Below are positions 8,133 to 14,748 of a DNA stretch of 64,000 nucleotides, piece after piece. The position numbers were made by a program, and so were the translations under genes. Source of the DNA: Mucilaginibacter sp. OK098 (GTDB taxonomy: Bacteria > Bacteroidota > Bacteroidia > Sphingobacteriales > Sphingobacteriaceae); NCBI RefSeq assembly GCF_900142915.1, contig NZ_FRCM01000003.1, positions 310,504 through 374,503 on the forward strand, written 5' to 3'. Under the pieces are notes generated by a model, which was not told the DNA's origin, did no database searches, and saw nothing but the letters and a program-made list of their open reading frames with translations. Positions within the stretch are counted from its first letter, which is position 1, and each line of letters opens with the position of its first letter.

Positions 8133-8179
8133 ATTAAAGTACTGAAAAGGAAAAGTGCCGGATCAGCATTTTAACATAC

Positions 8180-8220
8180 AGGGATGAGTTTAAAACCCGG
8201 AGGATTTTAAACTCATCCCT
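8180..8220 (-). terminator. Strong hairpin, probable terminator
   Basis: Perfect 16-bp arms (AGGGATGAGTTTAAAA at 8180-8195 and its complement at 8205-8220) with a 9-nt loop. It lies 18 bp past the stop codon of the aldo/keto reductase on the minus strand, where it would act as its terminator. Confidence 0.7.
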
Positions 8221-8237
8221 ATTTTGCTATAGAATTT

Positions 8238-9269
8238 TTAATAAAACTTAGGCAGCGGGTTCAGTTTCACATTCTGCCGTTGATGCCAGTATGGGTAAAT
8301 TGGGTCCACCTCGCTTGCGGCGTCCAGCTTTTTAACCTGGTCAGTAGTAAGGTTCCAGCCTACAGCGTCAAGGTTTTGTTTTAGCTGCTCTTCATTGCGG
8401 GCGCCAATAATAATATTGGCAACCGTTGGCCTTTGAAGCACCCAGTTAAGCGCTACTTGTGCTACTGATTTGTTGGTTTCTTCGGCTACTTCATCCAAAG
8501 CATCCACAATATTAAACAAATGTTCGTAATCAGTTGCGGGGCCGTGACTGCCGCCCTGTTGTGTCCGGTTATCTTTAGGAATAGGCTGTCCCCTGCGGAA
8601 CTTTCCACCTAACTGCCCTGATGCAAGCGGACTCCATACTATTGTACTAACCTTTTGATCTATCCCGGCGGGCATCAGCTCCCATTCAAACTCACGGTTA
8701 AGTAAAGAGTAATAAGCCTGTTGTGCAATATATCGTGCCCAGCCATAACGCTCAGATACCGATAGCGATTTCATCAAATGCCAGCCTGAAAAATTTGAGC
8801 AGGCAATATAACGGACCTTGCCACTGCTTACCAGGTCATCCAAAGCACGTAAAGTTTCTTCAACGGGCGTATTGCCGTCAAAGCCGTGCATATGGTAAAT
8901 ATCAACATGATCAGTATTTAAACGGCGTAAGCTGTCTTCCAATGATTTTATCAAATGAAAACGTGATGATCCGAAATCATTTGGCCCGTCGCCCATAGTA
9001 AAGGTTGCCTTGGTTGATATGAGCACCTGGTTGCGTAAACCCTCCAATGCTTTTCCTAATATTTCTTCAGACAAGCCGCGTGAATATACATTGGCTGTAT
9101 CAAAAAAGTTGACCCCGGCATCAATACACAAATTAACCATGCGTTTGGCCTCATCAAGCTGGGTATCGCCCCATGCCTTAAAAAATTCATTGCCGCCGCC
9201 AAATGTAGCCGTTCCGAAACTGAGTACCGGTACCTGTAGCCCTGATGCCCCTAATTGTCTGTATTCCAT
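8238..9269 (-). CDS. Aldo/keto reductase
   Basis: 343 aa NADPH-dependent oxidoreductase of the AKR TIM-barrel family. The catalytic set is visible: Asp and Tyr in FFDTANVYSRGLSEE, Lys in LISTKATF, His in DIYHMHGFD. The C-terminal cofactor region (NIIIGARNEEQLKQNLDAVGW) is typical of the YajO/Tas-like bacterial group. The GASGLQVPVLSFGTATFGGG N-terminus fits the same group. It is a single gene with its own downstream hairpin. Physiological substrate unknown; reduction of small aldehydes or ketones is expected from the family. Confidence 0.92.
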   Translation of the reverse strand: MEYRQLGASGLQVPVLSFGTATFGGGNEFFKAWGDTQLDEAKRMVNLCIDAGVNFFDTANVYSRGLSEEILGKALEGLRNQVLISTKATFTMGDGPNDFGSSRFHLIKSLEDSLRRLNTDHVDIYHMHGFDGNTPVEETLRALDDLVSSGKVRYIACSNFSGWHLMKSLSVSERYGWARYIAQQAYYSLLNREFEWELMPAGIDQKVSTIVWSPLASGQLGGKFRRGQPIPKDNRTQQGGSHGPATDYEHLFNIVDALDEVAEETNKSVAQVALNWVLQRPTVANIIIGARNEEQLKQNLDAVGWNLTTDQVKKLDAASEVDPIYPYWHQRQNVKLNPLPKFY

Positions 9270-9494
9270 TATTGATGTAGTGTTTTATGTAATATTCAAA
9301 GGTAACGGCAATCACATCAAATCTTTGTCAGGGAAGTTTCAGGAAAAGGACACATGTCTGGATGCAGTTGTATTTTCTCCGGGATGGAGCTCTGCGATAG
9401 TAAGCGGTAACCCCGTCCCTTAAATTCAAAAAAAACAACGCTTCATCCAAAAAATCCGCACATTTGCATATCTGCACATTTGCACATCAAAAAA

Positions 9495-10679
9495 ATGTCA
9501 TTATCCGATTTTTTTTCACCTATCGATCACAAAAAGATCATCCCTGCAAAAGGATATTATACCAGTCAGCTAGGCAGTAAGATCGAATATTACGCTGTTG
9601 ATTTTCCTTCTATGGAAGATAAAACAGACATCGCCATTATTGGCGTGCAGGAAGACAGGAACGCCGTAAACAATTCCGGCTGTGCATTGGCGCCTGATTA
9701 CGTGCGTGAAAAACTGTACCGCCTAAACGAGGGAAATTACAACACAAAGATCGTCGACCTTGGGAATATCCGCCGGGGAGCCACAGTTACCGATACATAT
9801 ATCGCCCTTAAAACCGTGGTTAGCGAGTTGGTTAAAAAAGATATCATCCCCGTTATAATTGGCGGCGGGCAGGATCTTACCTATGCACAATACCTGGCTT
9901 ATGAAGACCTGGAGCAAAAAGTTGACCTCGTGATCGTCGATTCGCATTTTGATCTGGATGATGACGACAACACGTCAGAAGGGATCGAAACCACTTCAGA
10001 ATCATATCTCAATAAAATATTTTTACACGAACCTAATTACCTGTTTAATTACAGCAACCTGGGTTACCAAACCTATTTTGCCAGCCAGGATAGCCTTAGG
10101 GTAATGGAAAAGCTTTATTTTGATGTACATCGCCTTGGTGAGCTAAGTGGCAACGTTGCCGTTGCCGAGCCAATTATTCGCAATGCCAGTATGATCAGCT
10201 TTGATATGGGGGCCATCAGATCATCAGACGCTGTGGGAAATGCCAATGCAAGCCCTAATGGTTTTTATGGAGAGGAGGCCTGCCAGGTAGCGCGTTATGC
10301 CGGCTTTAATGATAAGCTGAGCTCTATTGGCTTTTATGAGTTTAACCCTGCTTATGATAATAACGGGCAAACCGCCACCCTGCTTGCCCAAATGATCTGG
10401 TATTTTATGGATGGCGTTTATAACCGCAAGCGCGATTTTCCGCTTAATCCCAAATCGCAATACCTGATCTATAAAACCAGCTTAAAGCATGATGAGCATG
10501 AAGTGGTATTTGTAAAAAGCAAAAAATCCGACCGTTGGTGGATGCAGGTACCCTACCCAGCAGGCGGTTCAAAAAACGAGCGTTTTCACCTCGTGCCCTG
10601 CCAATATGACGATTACAAGACCGCAGTATCCGGCGAAATGCCCGATCTTTGGTGGCGCACTTATCAAAAATTAAACTGA
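9495..10679 (+). CDS. Arginase/formimidoylglutamase-family protein with altered metal site
   Basis: 394 aa, ureohydrolase fold. ATG at 9495 (SLSDFFSPIDHKKI) is chosen over a TTG five codons upstream. Of the six Mn ligands of arginase, four can be aligned: Asp/His/Asp in IVDSHFDLDDD and the first Asp in ISFDMGAIRSSDA. The GGDHS histidine reads GGGQD and the second Asp of SFDxD reads Gly. Two ligands therefore appear to be lost. The C-terminal about 60 residues (DRWWMQVPYPAGG ... WWRTYQKLN) go beyond the catalytic domain. It may have another activity or be non-catalytic; I name it by fold only. Confidence 0.8.
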   Translation: MSLSDFFSPIDHKKIIPAKGYYTSQLGSKIEYYAVDFPSMEDKTDIAIIGVQEDRNAVNNSGCALAPDYVREKLYRLNEGNYNTKIVDLGNIRRGATVTDTYIALKTVVSELVKKDIIPVIIGGGQDLTYAQYLAYEDLEQKVDLVIVDSHFDLDDDDNTSEGIETTSESYLNKIFLHEPNYLFNYSNLGYQTYFASQDSLRVMEKLYFDVHRLGELSGNVAVAEPIIRNASMISFDMGAIRSSDAVGNANASPNGFYGEEACQVARYAGFNDKLSSIGFYEFNPAYDNNGQTATLLAQMIWYFMDGVYNRKRDFPLNPKSQYLIYKTSLKHDEHEVVFVKSKKSDRWWMQVPYPAGGSKNERFHLVPCQYDDYKTAVSGEMPDLWWRTYQKLN

Positions 10680-10735
10680 TCTGCATAATTCAAACCCAAT
10701 TTTAACGTTATCACAGCTTACATGCTGATAAACAG

Positions 10736-11872
10736 ATGAAGAAAATAGTTCTTTTTATAATAACGCTGTTACCTTTTATGGCAATGGCACAAACCCCGGA
10801 AACCTTTTTAATAAAAAGTAAAATAGGCAATTTGAATGCCCCTTCAAGGGCATACCTTATATACAAAGTTGGCGCTAACCAGGTAATAGATTCGGCAATT
10901 ATAACAACCGGAAATTTTGAGTTTAGCGGCCAGATCATGAACCCGTCCAACGCTGTTTTGGTTATTGATCATAAAGGCATAGGCTTTGAAAAGCTTGACA
11001 GCACTGCCGATATTTTGAATTTTTATATTGATAAAGGCGAATTTTCATTGAGCAGTCCTGACTCTGCCTCAAAGGCGCAGATAACGGGTTCGAAGATAAA
11101 TGACGACGACAAAAACCTAAAAGCGCAATTAAACCCGATAAAGGATAAAGCCCAAAAACTGATGTCCGAAAAAAGGGCTGCCACAGGCGCACTAAATACC
11201 CCTGAATTCAGGAGTGCATTGCAGGGAAAATACAAAGCTTTGCAGGCAGAACAAAAAACCACCATCAAAAAATTCATCCTGGGCAACCCGGATAGTTTCC
11301 TGAGCCTGATGGCTTTATACACGGTAGATGGCCCATCACCTGATCCGTTTGAGCTTGATACGCTTTATAATTCATTATCAACAGGTTTAAAAAGCACAGA
11401 AACGGCGAAGATCTTTAAAAGTTCGCTCGAAACACTAAAGCACACTGCCCCGGGTACCATGGCGCCAGATTTTACACAAGCTGATGTAAACGGTGTTCCG
11501 GTTAAGCTCTCTTCTTTCAGGGGTAAATATGTTCTGATTGATTTTTGGGCATCATGGTGTGGCCCATGCCGGGAGGAAAACCCGAACGTGGTAAAAGCTT
11601 TCAATAAGTATAAAGAAAAAAACTTTACCGTACTTGGCGTATCGCTTGATAAGCAAAGTGGCCGGGCCGACTGGCTTGCTGCCATAAAAAATGATGGCTT
11701 AAACTGGACACAGGTTTCGGATCTTAAATTCTGGAACAATGAGGCTGCCGCTTTATATTATGTATCATCTATCCCTGCAAACTTTTTGATTGACCCCAAG
11801 GGTAAAATAATAGCCAAAGATCTGCGTGGCGATGATTTGGATAATAAGCTGAAAGAGGTGTTGGGGAAATAA
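10736..11872 (+). CDS. TlpA-like thiol-disulfide protein with DUF4369
   Basis: 378 aa. A signal peptide (KKIVLFIITLLPFMAMA) is followed by a DUF4369-type domain (about residues 22-115), a charged helical linker, and a C-terminal thioredoxin domain from about residue 235 with the active site WASWCGPCREENPNVV. It should act outside the cytoplasm as a thiol oxidoreductase, probably reducing disulfides during envelope protein or cytochrome maturation (family knowledge). It is the first of two tandem paralogues on the plus strand. Confidence 0.92.
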   Translation: MKKIVLFIITLLPFMAMAQTPETFLIKSKIGNLNAPSRAYLIYKVGANQVIDSAIITTGNFEFSGQIMNPSNAVLVIDHKGIGFEKLDSTADILNFYIDKGEFSLSSPDSASKAQITGSKINDDDKNLKAQLNPIKDKAQKLMSEKRAATGALNTPEFRSALQGKYKALQAEQKTTIKKFILGNPDSFLSLMALYTVDGPSPDPFELDTLYNSLSTGLKSTETAKIFKSSLETLKHTAPGTMAPDFTQADVNGVPVKLSSFRGKYVLIDFWASWCGPCREENPNVVKAFNKYKEKNFTVLGVSLDKQSGRADWLAAIKNDGLNWTQVSDLKFWNNEAAALYYVSSIPANFLIDPKGKIIAKDLRGDDLDNKLKEVLGK

Positions 11873-11879
11873 TATACCC

Positions 11880-11922
11880 TTTCAGCGTACTCACAGGGCG
11901 ACACCCTGCGAGTACGCTGAAA
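11880..11922 (+). terminator. Long hairpin between the two TlpA genes
   Basis: Arms 11880-11892 and 11910-11922 (TTTCAGCGTACTC and its complement) are perfect. After one A/C mismatch the stem continues with CAGGG/CCCTG around a 5-nt loop, followed by AT-rich sequence. Position directly after the stop of the first TlpA gene suggests a terminator or processing site. It lacks a strong T-run. Confidence 0.6.
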
Positions 11923-12059
11923 TATAATAAATCGTCTCTGCCCTCCTAAACCAGTTATCTTAATTGTTTTTATACAATTTCACCTGCTTTTTGACAGCTA
12001 TTCTACATCAATCACAAATAATATTTTTTAAGTTTACGGTTAAAATTAAAAAGTAACTG

Positions 12060-13187
12060 ATGAAAAAAATTGTTTTAATGGCATTGGCAAGCCTACCGGC
12101 ACTTGCTTTTGCACAAACCGGTAAATATACGGTACAAGGCACTATAGGTGCATTAAATGCTCCTGCAAAAATATACCTGCAATTTCGCCAGGCTGGCAAA
12201 ACAAGTACCGATTCTGTCGTACTTAAGGATGGCAAATTTCAATTTACCGGTAATGTGGGTGCTGCGCCGGTAATAGCATACCTGGAGCTTAACCAGAAAG
12301 GAACAGGCCCCGGTTATAAGGATTATAAAGGAATATACCTTGAAAACGGAACCATTAATGTAACTAGTAAAGATACCCTGGCAAGTGCTACGGTTGACGG
12401 TACTAAAACAAACCGCGAAGATGCGCTCTATACGATTGCCCACAAACCGGTTGACGATGCTTATGCCGCACTGGAAGCAAAGCGGAAGGCTGCTTCAGAT
12501 GATGTAAAAAAATCAGATGCATTTATTAAAGAAAATTCCAAGGCCGAAAAAGCAATTGATGCTCAGGATGTCCAAATAAATAAAAAATTCATACAAGACA
12601 ATCCAGACTCTTTTATTAGCCTTAATGCATTGGAAAGCTACGCTTACGGTGCTGATTATGTTGATATCGCCCCTTTATTTAATGGCTTATCACCGGCAAT
12701 AAAAGCTTCAGAATCAGGAAAGCAATTTGCCGAAAGACTCCCTAAATTAAAAGCCGTTGCCCTTGGTGCAACAGCGCCCGAGTTTGCCGAGGCTGATACA
12801 GCAGGCAAAATGGTTAGTCTTTCATCGTTCAGGGGTAAATATGTATTGGTTGATTTTTGGGCATCATGGTGCGGCCCTTGCCGCCAGGAAAACCCAAATG
12901 TGGTAAAAGCATTCAATCATTATAAGGGTCAAAAATTTACCATCGTAGGCGTATCTTTAGATAGGCCCGGTGCAAAAGATAAATGGTTAAAGGCGATCCA
13001 TAAGGACGGCTTAGCCTGGACACAACTATCTGATCTTAAATTTTGGGATAGCAAAACTGCCGGATTATATGCAGTGCGCGGGATCCCGCAAAACTTTTTG
13101 CTTGACCCTGACGGAAAGATAGTTGGTAAAAACCTTAGGGGTGAAGACCTTGAAAATAAATTAGAAGAGATTTTCGGAAAGATCTGA
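12060..13187 (+). CDS. TlpA-like thiol-disulfide protein with DUF4369 (paralogue 2)
   Basis: 375 aa with the same architecture as its neighbour: signal peptide ending in LPALAFAQ, DUF4369-type domain (about residues 20-110), a Lys/Asp/Ala-rich helical stretch, and thioredoxin domain with WASWCGPCRQENPNVV. The last 130 residues are nearly the same as in the first copy (HxDGLxWTQxSDLKFW, IPxNFLxDPxGKI, NLRGEDLENKLEE), whereas the N-terminal domains differ more. This supports tandem duplication followed by divergence of the substrate-facing part. It ends in its own terminator. Confidence 0.92.
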   Translation: MKKIVLMALASLPALAFAQTGKYTVQGTIGALNAPAKIYLQFRQAGKTSTDSVVLKDGKFQFTGNVGAAPVIAYLELNQKGTGPGYKDYKGIYLENGTINVTSKDTLASATVDGTKTNREDALYTIAHKPVDDAYAALEAKRKAASDDVKKSDAFIKENSKAEKAIDAQDVQINKKFIQDNPDSFISLNALESYAYGADYVDIAPLFNGLSPAIKASESGKQFAERLPKLKAVALGATAPEFAEADTAGKMVSLSSFRGKYVLVDFWASWCGPCRQENPNVVKAFNHYKGQKFTIVGVSLDRPGAKDKWLKAIHKDGLAWTQLSDLKFWDSKTAGLYAVRGIPQNFLLDPDGKIVGKNLRGEDLENKLEEIFGKI

Positions 13188-13225
13188 GTAGTCCGAAAGT
13201 CTGGAAAGACGGGAAGTCCGGAAGA
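13188..13225. repeat. AGTCCGAAAG/AGTCCGGAAG repeat
   Basis: The same unit as at 8024-8132 and 61617-61650. Its last CCGGAAG forms the left arm of the terminator that follows, so a repeat copy has been built into a transcription stop. Confidence 0.65.
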
Positions 13226-13256
13226 AAGAGTTTAGAGCTTTACCTTCCGGGCTTTT
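13218..13256 (+). terminator. Rho-independent terminator of the second TlpA gene
   Basis: CCGGAAG (13218-13224) pairs with CTTCCGG (13244-13250), with an inner AAAG/CTTT pairing, and is followed by GCTTTTTTGT. It lies 31 bp after the stop codon at 13187. Confidence 0.8.
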
Positions 13257-13314
13257 TTGTTTACTCTGAATCAGTAATATGATTTGCTGTTTATAAAAAT
13301 AGATTATAACACAA

Positions 13315-13338
13315 AAGCCCCCTTTGCGGAGGCTTTAC
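13315..13338 (-). terminator. Terminator of the EF-P gene
   Basis: On the minus strand, AAAGCCTCC, loop GCAAA and GGGGGCTTT are followed by TTGTGTTATAA. It is about 40 bp past the stop of the EF-P gene. The stem has one bulge. Confidence 0.7.
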
Positions 13339-13377
13339 AAATATTCCTGTTAAACTCAACCTTCAAGATATTGGAGG

Positions 13378-13941
13378 CTAACTCTTCACTCTTTCCACAT
13401 ACGATCCGCTAGCGGTATCAACCTTTACTTTATCGCCAATATTAATAAATAATGGAACCTTAATTTCAGCACCGGTTTCAACAGTAGCATTTTTTAAGGC
13501 GCCGGTTGAGGTATCGCCTTTAACAGCAGGTTCGGTATAAGTTATCTCCAGCTCGGCAGAACCAGGGATCGACCCCATAATTGGTTCATCACTCTCAAAG
13601 GCTACAATTACATTCATGCCTTCTTTTAAAAACTTAACAGCCGATCCAAACAAAGCTCTTGGCACATTATGCTGATCAAAGGTGGTGTTATCCATTACAA
13701 CCAGCGAGCCGCCATCTTCATATAAATATTGATAATCGTTGGTTTCAACGCGCGCTATGGTCACATCCTCATCCGTACGGAAACGATATTCAACCAATTT
13801 ACCCGATTTTACATTGCGCATGCGTGCCTGGTAAAAAGCGCGTAAGTTGCCTGGTGTGCGATGCAAAAATTCTTCTACCTGTAACAATTCACCATTAAAG
13901 CGAATGATATTGCCATTTTTAATTTCAGATGCTTTTGACAT
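13378..13941 (-). CDS. efp: Elongation factor P
   Basis: 187 aa from the ATG at 13941 (SKASEIKNGNIIRF); the frame extends seven codons upstream but the inner start matches the family. EF-P binds the ribosomal E/P region and relieves stalling at polyproline. The three-domain pattern and the C-terminal signature (KGDTSTGALKNATVETGAEIKVPLFINIGDKVKVDTASGSYVERV) are clear. In the domain I loop the usual PGKGxAF is PGNLRAF, so the lysine that is beta-lysylated or otherwise modified in many bacteria is Asn. The same loop sequence is, to my knowledge, normal for Flavobacteria/Sphingobacteria relatives. Confidence 0.95.
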   Translation of the reverse strand: MSKASEIKNGNIIRFNGELLQVEEFLHRTPGNLRAFYQARMRNVKSGKLVEYRFRTDEDVTIARVETNDYQYLYEDGGSLVVMDNTTFDQHNVPRALFGSAVKFLKEGMNVIVAFESDEPIMGSIPGSAELEITYTEPAVKGDTSTGALKNATVETGAEIKVPLFINIGDKVKVDTASGSYVERVKS

Positions 13942-13959
13942 AACAATATAATTGAGGCG

Positions 13960-13990
13960 CAAACTTATGGAGTTAAAGGCAAAGAAACAA
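13960..13990 (-). promoter_or_regulatory. Promoter of efp
   Basis: On the minus strand a TAAGTTTG box (13967-13960) matches the Bacteroidota -7 consensus TAnnTTTG, with a TTG (13990-13988) 20 bp upstream as the -33 element. The box ends 18 bp before the efp start. Confidence 0.65.
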
Positions 13991-14324
13991 GAGGATGACG
14001 CGCTTCCGTTTCAGCAGGGTCTCATAGGCGAACCCTTCGTTGTATAGAGCCATTTCGGAGGAATATGCCGGTGGACCATCCGGGTTTATCCATTGCAATA
14101 AGTTTTTACCCGCCACAAACATTGCGCAAGGTCGTCTATGACAGAATCTGCGGAGACAAGAACATGTTCTCTTTTTAATCTCCGCGTCCTTCGCGCCTTC
14201 TCCGCACCCTCTGCGGTTAATAATCCACGTTCAACAATATGCCAAAATCACCAATCCAAGAAAAAAAATAAAAAATATTCAAGGTGTCGCTTGTTTCGTA
14301 CGAAAATATTCCTATGTTTGTGTT
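13963..14324. other. 362-bp gap between divergent genes; possible ORF remnant and repeat
   Basis: Next to the efp promoter, the minus strand holds a 49-codon frame (14122 to 13973; KNLLQWINPDGPPAYSSEMALYNEG) that looks protein-like but is too short to identify; it may be a decayed gene. The segment 14138-14235 contains CTCCGCGTCCTTCGCGCCTTCTCCGCACCCTCTGCGG-like sequence, related to the centre of the repeats at 16.9 and 53.4 kb. The blaI promoter follows at 14291. Confidence 0.45.
14291..14320 (+). promoter_or_regulatory. Promoter with BlaI-type operator; nearly leaderless start
   Basis: TTG (14291-14293), a 19-bp spacer and TATGTTTG (14313-14320) match the Bacteroidota promoter consensus. 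The spacer begins with a perfect 12-bp palindrome, TTTCGTACGAAA (14294-14305). The start codon is at 14325, only four bases after the -7 box, so the mRNA would be leaderless or nearly so. The palindrome is where an autoregulating BlaI dimer would block RNA polymerase; binding is inferred. Confidence 0.7.
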
Positions 14325-14723
14325 ATGATTTCAGAACAAGAAAAAAACAGCCGCAAATTTGATCCCACAAAATCAGAACTGGAGATCCTGCAGGTGCTGT
14401 GGGAACACGGCCCGTCAACAGTAAGATTTGTGAACGACAGGCTGAATGAGCAAAAGGATGTTAATTATACATCGACCTTAAAACTGATGCAGATTATGGT
14501 TGAAAAAGAAATACTGAAACGTGATGAAAGCCAAATGAAGCATGTATACATAGTTGTTGAAGAAGAACAAAAAACAAAAAATCACCTGCTGAATAAGTTT
14601 GTCGATTCCATGTACAAAGGCTCGGCGGGCAGCCTGGTGATGCAGGTATTGGGGAATAACCATGCATCGAAAGAAGATATTAAGGCAATAAAAGAATTGC
14701 TGAACAAATTAGATAAAGAATAA
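14325..14723 (+). CDS. blaI: BlaI/MecI/CopY-family transcriptional repressor
   Basis: 132 aa. The N-terminal winged helix (about residues 12-75: KSELEILQVLWEHGPSTVRFVNDRLNEQKDVNYTSTLKLMQIMVEKEIL) and the C-terminal dimerisation helices match the BlaI family, whose repressors are cleaved or released after signalling by a BlaR1-type membrane protease. It is followed 25 bp later by such a protease gene, so the pair is an operon. A palindrome in its promoter suggests autoregulation. No beta-lactamase gene is adjacent, so the target regulon is unknown. Confidence 0.92.
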   Translation: MISEQEKNSRKFDPTKSELEILQVLWEHGPSTVRFVNDRLNEQKDVNYTSTLKLMQIMVEKEILKRDESQMKHVYIVVEEEQKTKNHLLNKFVDSMYKGSAGSLVMQVLGNNHASKEDIKAIKELLNKLDKE

Positions 14724-14748
14724 TAACCGGGTTTTAAACTTAACCGCT

